Source: Afipia carboxidovorans OM5 (GTDB lineage: Bacteria; Pseudomonadota; Alphaproteobacteria; Rhizobiales; Xanthobacteraceae). From it: DNA of 64,000 nt. Within the stretch, counting starts at the first letter, position 1, and every line of letters starts with the position of its first letter. Of this stretch, positions 18,152 to 25,587 are shown one piece after another. The DNA is taken from positions 103,270 through 167,269 of the forward strand of contig NC_015685.1 of the NCBI RefSeq assembly GCF_000218565.1, read 5' to 3'. A program made the translations under genes and the position numbers. Below the pieces are notes generated by a model, which worked only from the letters and a program-made list of their open reading frames with translations, searched no databases and was not told the origin of the DNA.

Positions 18152-18728
18152 GCTCGTTCTTGCGATGGTTTCGGGCGTTGCGGTCTTTAGCAGCCATCCG
18201 GGGACGGCGCAAACGCCCGCCGCCGCACCTGGCGTTTATTCTCCCAAGGCCGCGGTCCAGTCGCCGCCATTGCGTGTCGAGGTGATCGACGGTACGCGCT
18301 TTCGCGATATTGAAACGCACGAAGCCTACCGACTCTACGGCATCGACACCTGCGCGCCCGATCAGTCCGCTCAGCTCGGCCGACAGTCCTGGCCATGCGG
18401 CACGATGGCAACAGCGTGGCTTGTGACCGCGACACTCAACACGTGGCTCGCATGCACCACGCTGCGCGATGAGGCCCACGAACATCTGGTTCGCTGCGCC
18501 TCTGCCGGGCATACCGATATCGCCGCCGATATGGTCCGTGAGGGAGTGGCGGTCGCGATCCCGGCTACGCAGGAGGACCCTGGGATTCGCAGCTATGCGC
18601 TGGTCGAGCAGGACGCCCGCAAAGCGTACCGCGGCTTGTGGTCGAGCACCTTCCAGATGCCGTGGGACTGGCGCGCCGGCCGTGACGTCAAACGGCACCC
18701 TGTGGCGCGAGGCGAGGCAGCACCATGA
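18138..18728 (+). CDS. Exported thermonuclease-family (SNase-like) protein
   Basis: A 196-residue protein with a signal peptide (LVLAMVSGVAVFSSHPGTAQ). The SNase-like domain shows YRLYGIDTCAPDQ, a conserved aspartate in RLYGID, and the C-terminal EQDARKAYRGLWSSTFQMPW. In active enzymes a Glu follows the Pro of the loop; here it reads APDQ, so catalysis is uncertain. Several T4SS-linked operons carry such secreted members; a role in handling DNA in the periplasm is an inference. Overlaps the preceding SSB-like gene and the following gene (ATGA). Confidence 0.75.
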   Translation: MLPRKLVLAMVSGVAVFSSHPGTAQTPAAAPGVYSPKAAVQSPPLRVEVIDGTRFRDIETHEAYRLYGIDTCAPDQSAQLGRQSWPCGTMATAWLVTATLNTWLACTTLRDEAHEHLVRCASAGHTDIAADMVREGVAVAIPATQEDPGIRSYALVEQDARKAYRGLWSSTFQMPWDWRAGRDVKRHPVARGEAAP

Positions 18729-19273
18729 TCCGGCGACATCCATTTCTGCAGTTGCCATTGCTCCTCGCGTTGGCGGGTTGCGCCGCCCCGGCTGCGCCTG
18801 TCGTCGACGATGGTCCGCCGATACCGGACCCGCTTTACAGCCCCGAGCAGGTCAAGCCAGGCCGCCTGGAATATGCCCCCGACCGTTCAACCTTCGCGCC
18901 GGTTCTGACCGAGCGATTTCCCTATCCGACTCAACCCGAGGCAAACGCAGCTTATCGCCGCCTGCTCGCAACAGCGCCGGCGAATGGCAGCTACCCCGCC
19001 TCGATTTGGCTGTTCGGCTGCAAACCGGGCGCGCTCGATGAGCAAACCGCGCGGGTGACGCGATACCGCGGTCCCGTCGTCCATTGTGCGACGGACTTCC
19101 TTGATAGCGCGGGACGGCGATCGCGGCTCGAAACGGCGAACTTCTACTATTACGGCGCGGTGTGGAACATGCAGCCGATTTACCCGCCTCGCACCGCCGT
19201 TCCGTGGCGCAATCGCGAACGGTCGCCCAAGGACTTCTGGTGGTGGGTTCCAGGCCGGTCCCGCTATGAGTAG
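18725..19273 (+). CDS. Lipoprotein of unknown function
   Basis: A 182-residue protein whose N terminus (FLQLPLLLALAGCAAPAAP) is a lipoprotein signal with lipobox LAGC. The mature part includes DPLYSPEQVKPGRLEY and two cysteines, LFGCKPG and VVHCATD. I do not recognise a family. ATGA overlap with the thermonuclease-like gene upstream and AGGAGG of the next gene inside its last codons mark it as part of the same operon, hence likely a cell-envelope conjugation factor. Confidence 0.6.
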   Translation: MIRRHPFLQLPLLLALAGCAAPAAPVVDDGPPIPDPLYSPEQVKPGRLEYAPDRSTFAPVLTERFPYPTQPEANAAYRRLLATAPANGSYPASIWLFGCKPGALDEQTARVTRYRGPVVHCATDFLDSAGRRSRLETANFYYYGAVWNMQPIYPPRTAVPWRNRERSPKDFWWWVPGRSRYE

Positions 19274-19283
19274 GAGGCGGGAG

Positions 19284-19952
19284 ATGCGTGGAAAGTCGAC
19301 GTCGACTGGACAGAGACAATATATTAGATGTTATAATGCGCACGCGCGACGCTGGCAGGTTGGATGGTGCTGCGCGAGCGTCCTGATCGCGGGGCTGATG
19401 ATGGCCGGTCTTTCTACAGGCGCTCGCGCTCAATCGCTCACACCGAACCCGGGAACTTGGCGGCCGATGTCGTATACGAACCTCCAGAAACCGTCACCGC
19501 AGAGCGCGACCTATAGCGACATCTGGAAAGACGCCATCGACGCCAACAATCGCGCCTACATGGCGCGTGGCGACCAGAGATTCTCCGATGGTAACGCGCC
19601 CGCCACGGAAGCGCATTTCGTGATCTGGAGCGCCACGAAATCCGTCGTGCTCTCGATTTTGAACACGGTCACCGGCTGCACGCTCAAGGAACTGCGCGCG
19701 GCCGCCGGCGCGACCGTAAAACTCTGCCCGCTGCGCATCGCCGTCTACGAAGGACTTCAAGTCCGCGTCCTCAACGGCGGTCGCGCGTGCTTTCTCGAAC
19801 TCGCTCCGCTGGTCGCCGGCGCCGGCGTCACCCCGCAGGCTGCTTCCTACGCGTCCTACGATGTCGTCACCAAGACCGTGAAAACCGGTCTCATCATCGA
19901 TCATCAGGCCGTCGACGGCTGCTCACAAAACATCGCGCTTTATCCGCCATGA
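19284..19952 (+). CDS. Exported protein, paralogue 1 of a tandem pair
   Basis: A 222-residue protein with an extended N terminus (about 30 residues) before a signal or anchor helix (WCCASVLIAGLMMAGLSTGA). The mature part starts PNPGTWRPMSYTNLQKPSP, which is closely similar to GGWQAMSYHNFQIPSATDP in the next gene, and both continue with a cysteine-framed CPLRI segment (KLCPLRIAVYEGLQ here; STCPLRIVTIENGK there). The ATG at 19284 has AGGAGG six bases upstream. A 19-base sequence shared with the virB promoter lies inside the N-terminal coding part. Confidence 0.6.
   Translation: MRGKSTSTGQRQYIRCYNAHARRWQVGWCCASVLIAGLMMAGLSTGARAQSLTPNPGTWRPMSYTNLQKPSPQSATYSDIWKDAIDANNRAYMARGDQRFSDGNAPATEAHFVIWSATKSVVLSILNTVTGCTLKELRAAAGATVKLCPLRIAVYEGLQVRVLNGGRACFLELAPLVAGAGVTPQAASYASYDVVTKTVKTGLIIDHQAVDGCSQNIALYPP
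19314..19332 (+). repeat. Second copy of the 19-base element of the virB promoter
   Basis: AGACAATATATTAGATGTT here is identical to 16617-16635 in the virB1/16693 intergenic region. Here it lies inside the coding part of the 19284 gene and is followed at once by TATAATG. An AT-rich exact repeat in otherwise GC-rich DNA suggests a common binding site or an internal promoter, possibly for the 20097 gene. Confidence 0.5.
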
Positions 19953-20096
19953 AACGTTGCCCGTCCGTCCATCATGGTGCCACGCCCGCCAACGGCGCCG
20001 TCAAGGCAACCCCTTGCGGGGCGCGCTGGCGCGCGGCCTGGACCGCGCTCGCGGCCGTGTCATGCTGGTCGGCAATTTCGGTATCAGGAGGCTTCG

Positions 20097-20663
20097 ATGC
20101 GATTCAAGTTGACCCTTCCGATCGTCGCGCTGCTCGCCATTCCAGGCGTTGCAGCCGCGCAGAATCAAGCAGCCGGTGGCTGGCAGGCGATGAGCTACCA
20201 CAATTTCCAGATCCCGTCGGCGACCGACCCGCTACAGACGTTGGTGTGGCCCGACGTCATCCGCGAGGCCAACGCCTACGTGACCACCGAGCTCAAGCGG
20301 CCGCTCGGCGGCAAAAACGCGCTGGTGACCGCACTCGCCTCAACCTATCGCGACGGCAGCCGCACCATCATCGTCAGCACGGCGCTGTCGCGTGCTTGCG
20401 ATAGCGGAGCGAACGACAAAGGGGCCGAGATCGAGCCGTCGACCTGCCCTTTGCGCATCGTCACGATCGAGAACGGCAAGGTGATGTCTATCAAGTCGGA
20501 TACCGGCTGCTACACGGATCACGTGGATCCAGATCTACCAGCGAAGAACCGCAATGATAGCTCCTACACGCGCTACGATCCGGCCGCCGGCACAATCAGC
20601 TTTCGCAGCACGATCGGTGGCCATGACGTGCCGGGCTGCGCACGTGTCTATTCGCTCAAATGA
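20097..20663 (+). CDS. Exported protein, paralogue 2 of a tandem pair
   Basis: A 188-residue protein with a clear signal peptide (LTLPIVALLAIPGVAAAQ). Similar to the previous gene product in its N-terminal WxxMSYxN motif, in VWPDVIREANAYV (compare IWKDAIDANNRAYM) and in the CPLRI motif, so the two arose by duplication. Two cysteine pairs probably form disulfides. No known family recognised. AGGAGG lies five bases before the start; a gap of 144 bases separates it from its paralogue. Confidence 0.65.
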   Translation: MRFKLTLPIVALLAIPGVAAAQNQAAGGWQAMSYHNFQIPSATDPLQTLVWPDVIREANAYVTTELKRPLGGKNALVTALASTYRDGSRTIIVSTALSRACDSGANDKGAEIEPSTCPLRIVTIENGKVMSIKSDTGCYTDHVDPDLPAKNRNDSSYTRYDPAAGTISFRSTIGGHDVPGCARVYSLK

Positions 20664-20687
20664 CGTTTTGGGATGGGGAGGGACTCC

Positions 20688-21392
20688 ATGTGCACGCGCC
20701 TTAGCGGACTACTGGTCTTCGTTGTTCTTTGCGTGAGCATTTTGTGGCTCAGCAAGGGGCAGGCAGTCGCGGCACAGTATTGCGAACGGACCAATTACTC
20801 TGCTCAGGATATAACCGATGCCGTGAAGAACTCTCCGTTGCGGGATGATCTCAAAGGGACATCCTGCTCGCTTGGCGGATTGGGACGCTTCGAGTCGGGT
20901 GGCAACAAAGGCAACTACAATGGCAGTTGCTGCACCGGCATCTTCCAGCTCAACAACGCCAACGTTCAAAAATATGCCGGGACCGATCGGGCGGGTTACG
21001 GCTGTATGTCGCTGCAGAACCAAGTCGACGCCTGGGCCAAGCTGACGAATGACGGCTATAATTCGCCCGCCGTGAGACAACTGGCCTCAATGTCAACCTT
21101 CGACGGCCAGAAGGTCGATGCCAGCTTTATTGCCGCCTGCATTCAGCTCGGCACCGGCAATTGCCAGAAGATGCTGAACTCCGGCAGTTGCTCCGGCTTC
21201 GCCGACATCAACGGCACGACCATTTGCAAGATGGCAAACAACGCGCGCGCGATGGCAGATCCAAAGTGCCAAGACGGCCAAGCCGTCTGCGGCCCCTCCG
21301 GGCCTGGCGACTTCCCCACCTCGACCAGCATCGCCGCCAACCCGCCGGCAGCCAGCAGCGCGTCGATCATCGTATCGCCAACCGATGTCTGA
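20688..21392 (+). CDS. Exported lysozyme-like/lytic transglycosylase-like protein
   Basis: A 234-residue protein with a signal peptide (GLLVFVVLCVSILWLSKGQA). The core LGRFESGGNKGNYNG followed by SCCTGIFQLNNANVQK matches the catalytic-Glu and G-x-FQ motifs of SLT/lysozyme folds, with the glutamate in RFESGG. Many cysteines suggest disulfide stabilisation. It would be a second peptidoglycan-cutting enzyme beside VirB1. The ATG at 20688 is preferred over 20673 because of GGAGG about seven bases upstream. Last gene of the plus-strand operon. Confidence 0.65.
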   Translation: MCTRLSGLLVFVVLCVSILWLSKGQAVAAQYCERTNYSAQDITDAVKNSPLRDDLKGTSCSLGGLGRFESGGNKGNYNGSCCTGIFQLNNANVQKYAGTDRAGYGCMSLQNQVDAWAKLTNDGYNSPAVRQLASMSTFDGQKVDASFIAACIQLGTGNCQKMLNSGSCSGFADINGTTICKMANNARAMADPKCQDGQAVCGPSGPGDFPTSTSIAANPPAASSASIIVSPTDV

Positions 21393-21510
21393 CCTGTAAT
21401 GTCTCAGCACCACGCACCAGACAAGGAGGAGGGTTACGACGCAACAGTGCATCAGGAGGACGTGGTCTCATCATTCCACAGCGTTGAAAGATGCCGGCTT
21501 CGGTGCCCAG

Positions 21511-21756
21511 CTAATTCATCTCGGATGAATCGCGGATGATGAAATCCGCGAAATCGCGCAGTTGCTCTTCCGTCGCATTGCAAAGATCGCCGCCGCGATA
21601 ATGTGCATGGACAAGCGCCCAGAACACGACCTCATCGGAGCGGCCTGCGAACAAGGCCTTCTGCAGCGTTCGTCCGATAAGCGTCACAGCACGGGCATGG
21701 TCGTATCGTGTGAGCAGTTCTTGAGCGACGATTTTTGTATCGGCGGTCCGAATCAC
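21511..21756 (-). CDS. Small protein downstream of the AHL synthase, unknown function
   Basis: An 81-residue soluble protein (IVAQELLTRYDHARAVTLIG, FWALVHAHYRGGD, TEEQLRDFADFIIRDS). No family recognised. It starts with GTG after AGGAGA and lies 36 bases downstream of the AHL synthase gene on the same strand, so it is probably co-transcribed. Comparable small proteins accompany luxI genes in several alphaproteobacteria, but a role in quorum sensing is only inferred from position. Confidence 0.55.
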   Translation of the reverse strand: MIRTADTKIVAQELLTRYDHARAVTLIGRTLQKALFAGRSDEVVFWALVHAHYRGGDLCNATEEQLRDFADFIIRDSSEMN

Positions 21757-21792
21757 TTGGCGTTCTCCTATTCTGTCTTCACGCGCGCGCAG

Positions 21793-22416
21793 CTAAGCTG
21801 CCGTCGGCAGTGGTAGGTGTGGAAGCACCGGATCATCGCACCCACGCGCCTGGCGGATCGTGGCGAGCGTTTCGCGATTGAAGGACATTCGTAGCGCGAC
21901 CACCTCATCGCGGCCGATGCGCTTGGGAAAGCCCAGAGGTCGTACGAAAAACCGCAGCTGCATGGCGATCACCATGAGACGCCAATCGATCGCGACCGTG
22001 ACTGTATCGACCCGGTGTGCCATCCCCCATTCGACGACACCCTGCGCGAGCTCGAGAAAGGGTCCGTCCGCACGCGGCCGCATCTCGCGGCTGCCAGGGG
22101 CGACACAAAAGCGCGTCCACTCGAAGACCCGCGGACCGCGCGGCGGACGCCGATGACACAGATCGGTCAGGACGTCGCTGAGAAGATGCGGCCTCGTTGT
22201 CGGCAGAAGACGCTGATACCCGACAATGTCGTCGCCACGAAGGCAGACCTGGTGGATCGCATGAACATCGTCGAAGCGGTCGCGCTCCAGGCCGTCCGGC
22301 TGGCGCAGTTCCATCCAGCCCTTCTCATCGACAAAGACCGAATGACGGAAGCGGAAGACTCGATCCATCAGGGTGGCATGCCGACTGATGTCCGAGCCAG
22401 GAATGACCATGAGCAT
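21793..22416 (-). CDS. Acyl-homoserine-lactone synthase (LuxI/TraI family)
   Basis: A 207-residue autoinducer synthase that joins an acyl chain from acyl-ACP to S-adenosylmethionine to make an N-acyl-homoserine lactone. The invariant residues are present: Arg and Phe/Trp in RVFRFRHSVFVDEKGWM, Glu/Asp in ERDRFDDVHAIH, the arginine in IVGYQRLLPT, and FEWTRFCV with its Glu and Arg. In rhizobial plasmids such signals often control conjugation. No LuxR-type receptor gene was recognised in the window. ATG with GAGGAG upstream. Confidence 0.93.
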   Translation of the reverse strand: MLMVIPGSDISRHATLMDRVFRFRHSVFVDEKGWMELRQPDGLERDRFDDVHAIHQVCLRGDDIVGYQRLLPTTRPHLLSDVLTDLCHRRPPRGPRVFEWTRFCVAPGSREMRPRADGPFLELAQGVVEWGMAHRVDTVTVAIDWRLMVIAMQLRFFVRPLGFPKRIGRDEVVALRMSFNRETLATIRQARGCDDPVLPHLPLPTAA

Positions 22417-22588
22417 TGAAAACTCCTCGGCTTGTGGGACAAGCCGAGTTGGTCATGAGCCGAATCGGAGCGGTATGGTCACAAAGCACCATTGCGCGAC
22501 GGTGCGCCCTCCGGTTGCACAACCTTAGAACCCTTCTGATTACGCTGCGCGGTCTCAAGTCGGGTAAGTCACAGAGTCTTATCGCAGT

Positions 22589-23191
22589 TCACACGATGGC
22601 CAGATCCAAATCGGTGAGGATGGTTGCAAGGTCGCCGCGGCAATCGACCAGGCGAGGCGTCGCGACCGTCACAAGCTTCGGCAAAGCCCTGTCGAAGACG
22701 ACGACGTTCGTTTCGCCGTTGAGCCGTGAATCATACATGAGCCCATCGGGTTTTGTGTCGTGCGCCCAAAGGGCCCGCGACCAGATGCGGGCAAGATCAT
22801 GCGCGCTTGCGCGAGCGACGTCGGTCGGAATTCCCATCCGAACGAGACCATCGCCGCGGAGATCGACCACCCGTAATCCGGACTCGACCCGGACCTCGGC
22901 GCAGCTCCACGCCTCCAGCTCCGCCCATTCGACCGGGAAGGTGTGGGTACGGGCGACGCCGCGATCACGTAGGATCGCTTCGACGAAACAGACCTTGATG
23001 CTGCTGCCGAAGTAAATGACGCCGAAACGCTCGGGAGGAACCAACGTCGTCTTAGGGTCGCTGAACCGGCTGGCGCTGAGGCCATAGCCAAGTGGATTCG
23101 GGAAACGGCTCTGATAAAGCCGTCGCCACGTCGCGCCACGTGCGACGTCGACAAGCGCCAGCGCACGTGATGCAAATCCAGCCGGTGGCAA
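22589..23191 (-). CDS. RES-domain toxin
   Basis: A 200-residue protein of the RES family, toxins that deplete NAD+ and are held in check by an Xre/MbcA antitoxin. Visible family features are the Arg in WRRLYQSRFPNPLG, the Ser/Arg/Phe of LSASRFSDPK, VIYFGSSIKVCFVEAI with the catalytic-type Tyr and Glu, and the C-terminal DGLMYDSRLNGETNVV. The start is TTG 20 bases after the antitoxin stop, so the two genes are a normal antitoxin-first pair. Confidence 0.88.
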   Translation of the reverse strand: MPPAGFASRALALVDVARGATWRRLYQSRFPNPLGYGLSASRFSDPKTTLVPPERFGVIYFGSSIKVCFVEAILRDRGVARTHTFPVEWAELEAWSCAEVRVESGLRVVDLRGDGLVRMGIPTDVARASAHDLARIWSRALWAHDTKPDGLMYDSRLNGETNVVVFDRALPKLVTVATPRLVDCRGDLATILTDLDLAIV

Positions 23192-23211
23192 CGGTGTTGG
23201 CGGCGACGACG

Positions 23212-23886
23212 TCAGGAGAAGCCGCCGCTGCCGATGGTCTCCGCAGTCGCCATCACGTCCGCGATGCGGCCGGCCCGGAGCGCCTCGAGGCCGGTGCGAC
23301 CATCAAGCTCGCCATGCTCTTCGAGCAAAAAACGGTAGATCGTCCAAGGGCGATCCCCCAAGGCTTCAAAGAGCTGCGGCAAGCTCGGGATCAGGCCGCC
23401 CGATTCGCTGACTTGCCATTTTGGAAAACGCACGCCGCGTTTGGGACCTTCGAGACCCAGCACCTCGTGGCGCCGCCGCTTTTTGTGTACCGTTTCGCGG
23501 GTCGCCCCAATTTCATCGGCAAATGCATCGGCGGACAGCATGTCGGTACCATTCAGGATTTCAGCGACCCGTGCGGAGCCACGCTGACGGGCGGCCGCCA
23601 AGGCCGTGTCGAGGGCGTCCTCCTTATGAGCCGCAATCTCTTCGACGTCGATTCGCGGGACACCGGCCGAGGGGTCAACCAGCACAGTCATCCGCACGGA
23701 TTTCCCGGTTTGCTCTGCGCGTTTCAAAGCGCTGGCAAAACCAGACAGCAGCCCGTGCTTTGCCTTGCGGCTGACGAACGCTTTTCCGACATTCGAGACA
23801 AGCGACGTCGTAAAGCCGACAGTCAATGTGCCGCTACGTGCCGACGCTTTACGGGGACTGCGGCTTTTCTTGTGGGTGACAGGCAT
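23212..23886 (-). CDS. MbcA/ParS/Xre antitoxin
   Basis: A 224-residue antitoxin. The middle part includes a helix-turn-helix-like segment (MLSADAFADEIGATRETVHK) and the end is the MbcA/ParS/Xre toxin-binding domain (LPQLFEALGDRPWTIYRFLL, then LDGRTGLEALRAGRIADVM). An additional basic N-terminal region of about 110 residues (THKKSRSPRKASARSG onwards) is longer than in most members. The ATG at 23886 with GGAGGTGG upstream is preferred over a TTG at 23991 that would overlap the upstream stop. Paired with the RES toxin. Confidence 0.85.
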   Translation of the reverse strand: MPVTHKKSRSPRKASARSGTLTVGFTTSLVSNVGKAFVSRKAKHGLLSGFASALKRAEQTGKSVRMTVLVDPSAGVPRIDVEEIAAHKEDALDTALAAARQRGSARVAEILNGTDMLSADAFADEIGATRETVHKKRRRHEVLGLEGPKRGVRFPKWQVSESGGLIPSLPQLFEALGDRPWTIYRFLLEEHGELDGRTGLEALRAGRIADVMATAETIGSGGFS

Positions 23887-23987
23887 GAACCACCTCCGCC
23901 CACCAATATGGTCATCGTCGTCAGGTTCGTCAAGTTCGTCAGGGAGGTGGCCAGCCCCGCCCGTCGGATCAGATGCTGCTTTTGGCG

Positions 23988-24296
23988 TCAATTTGCCCTC
24001 CAGCCAGCACAGCGTAAGCGACTTTCAGGCGGCAGCTTGATGCCATGGCCAGTCGGTACAAAGCCAAGCTCCTGGCACAAGTCGCGGAAGGCGATGCGGC
24101 AGCGTTCCTTCTCTGCCTCGGCCGTGTCGCAACAGCGGCTATGCTCATCCTCGGACATCTGCTCAGGGCGACAGATCGGACACGCGGCTTGGTGAACCGC
24201 CAATTCCCATGCAACGAGAGCGTCGAGATAGGCGCGGTGCGCGGCGATGGTCCGAGCCTCCAGCGACCCCTCTTGTGCCTCTGTAACGTTCGGCAC
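23988..24296 (-). CDS. Small cysteine-containing protein of unknown function
   Basis: A 102-residue protein containing AACPICRPEQMSE and SRCCDTAEAEKERC, which could bind zinc or form disulfides. No family recognised. GTG start at 24296 with GGGAGAG upstream; a TTG at 24344 is the only longer choice. Its stop lies about 100 bases before the antitoxin start, and it could be the first gene of a three-gene operon with the RES module. The upstream region is the structured stretch at 24366-24541. Confidence 0.5.
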   Translation of the reverse strand: MPNVTEAQEGSLEARTIAAHRAYLDALVAWELAVHQAACPICRPEQMSEDEHSRCCDTAEAEKERCRIAFRDLCQELGFVPTGHGIKLPPESRLRCAGWRAN

Positions 24297-25211
24297 GAAA
24301 CTCTCCCGAAGGGGCTTGTGTCTGCGGTACGCCCCCGCAAACAATCCCTCTCTGACTCTTGGTGATCGGGGAGTTCGAAACCGTACGAGACGGCCCTGTG
24401 GCCTTTAGTTCGGAGAACCTGTTGCATACGCCACAGGCTCCCCGACCATAAGGTCAAGGAGTCGGTGCCGTAACGGCCGGCACCTAACCGCTCGTAGGGG
24501 TTTCGACGCCCCAGGGCAGCGCGTACTGCCCCGGAGCCTTCATAGCGCACCGATCCTAATCGTTCCAGTCGTTCAGGTTCGCCCGTTTGCTCCGTGTTGC
24601 GCGGGACGGACACCTCTAAACCGAACTTTTGACGGGCGTCGCCCATGAGAGGCCCGGGCTGGCGGCTGCGCTGAAGCCCCGCAAGCGGGTCTTCTCCCAT
24701 TGCGGGCTGCCATCCCTGACGCTAGAGGCATGCAATTGTTTGCGATCCGATTGGCAATGCTGGGTAACAGGTGCGGCCACCAACCAAGCGGACAAATCGC
24801 AAAACAGAAAACCGCATCTGGAATAAACTCGCGCGGCGCAAGTGCGAAAGTGCTGCCACAGAGCGGGTTTGCAATATTCATTTAGAGCTCCCGGACCTCG
24901 GACGCATCATCGGGCTGCTTTCGCCGACTCGCGACAATCGGGACGACCGGAAGCATGCCGATCAGGGGGGCGTGGACCTGCGGACGAGTGATGTGCAGTT
25001 CGGCAGCCCTTGCTTCCGGGAAAGGACCAACCCCGCTCTCAAATGGGCTTTCCTTGGTCCGGCCACGGCCTTCCACGATCAACCCGCGAGGGGTTCGCTA
25101 CGCAAGCGTGCGACCTCTCCGGCTTCGCCTGCGAGGTGACCGCGGCCGTGCCCGGACACGTCGGCGCCTGTCGAGCGGGGATGGTCCCCGCCCAAAGACG
25201 GGAGCCTCACC
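24297..25211. other. Long gene-free region
   Basis: About 900 bases without a convincing protein gene between divergent transcription units. The left part holds the folding region at 24366-24541. The right part (24880-25211) is GC-rich and contains short inverted repeats such as CGGGGA-tggtccCCG near 25180, just before the start at 25212. Open frames here have no recognisable similarity or ribosome sites and are taken as chance. Confidence 0.5.
24366..24541. ncRNA. Candidate structured RNA or leader
   Basis: Several perfect helices are nested here: TCGGGGAG (24366-24373) with CTCCCCGA (24438-24445); CCTGTGGC (24395-24402) with GCCACAGG (24430-24437), directly stacked on the first; CCGT/ACGG (24381-24384, 24390-24393); GGTGCCG/CGGCACC (24464-24470, 24478-24484); GACC-ATAA-GGTC (24444-24455); GGGG/CCCC (24497-24512); GGGCAG/CTGCCC (24514-24531); and GGCTCC/GGAGCC (24436-24441, 24533-24538) enclosing the last four. 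Some helices exclude each other. Strand is not determined; on the minus strand it would be the leader of the gene at 24296. No known RNA family was recognised. Confidence 0.45.
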
Positions 25212-25388
25212 ATGTCGCAGAATCTCAATCTCGCCCAGGAGAACGCCTTCAATCTCGCTCGCACGCTGATGGTGCCGGTGGTGCTGTTTCAGGTCGATGA
25301 TGCGTTCGGCGTGATGGTCTCCAGCGAATACGACGGCGACGAAGACACCATCGTGCACGAGTATGACCCGTGGTCCCCGGCTCATTGA
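25212..25388 (+). CDS. Small acidic protein of unknown function
   Basis: A 58-residue protein (MSQNLNLAQENAFNLARTLM, then PVVLFQVDDAFGVMVSSEYD and an acidic end). The ATG follows GGGAGCCTCACC. Codon use is like its neighbours and the composition is that of a real globular miniprotein: an N-terminal helix followed by two strands. It opens the long plus-strand establishment block; no family known to me. Confidence 0.55.
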   Translation: MSQNLNLAQENAFNLARTLMVPVVLFQVDDAFGVMVSSEYDGDEDTIVHEYDPWSPAH

Positions 25389-25587
25389 GCCGGGCGACCG
25401 GTGCCGCTGGCGCTGCGCCCGATGCAAGGGAAGCTGCGCCGCGGCCGAAGCGAAATCATCGCAATGACTTGCCAGCGCGCCCTTGCATCCGGCACGCTTC
25501 GCGGCAGGCGGGTGGCGTCCCGTCGCGGTGTGGCGATGGGAACCAACCGAAGAAAGGACCGGGCGGGATGCCCGCGTGGTGAAGAGC

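Noticed and set aside
22475..22492. ATGGT-N8-ACCAT dyad upstream of the AHL synthase as a lux/tra box
   Set aside because: It has only five-base arms and does not resemble known lux or tra box sequences; listed here only as a site to keep in mind.
24370..24385. GTTCGAAAC like the T-loop of a tRNA
   Set aside because: The bases on the two sides do not form a T stem, and no acceptor, anticodon stem or CCA can be placed around it.
23969..24700. Long minus-strand open frame of 243 codons
   Set aside because: It has no ribosome site, overlaps the better-supported 102-residue gene, and runs through the region with strong RNA folding.
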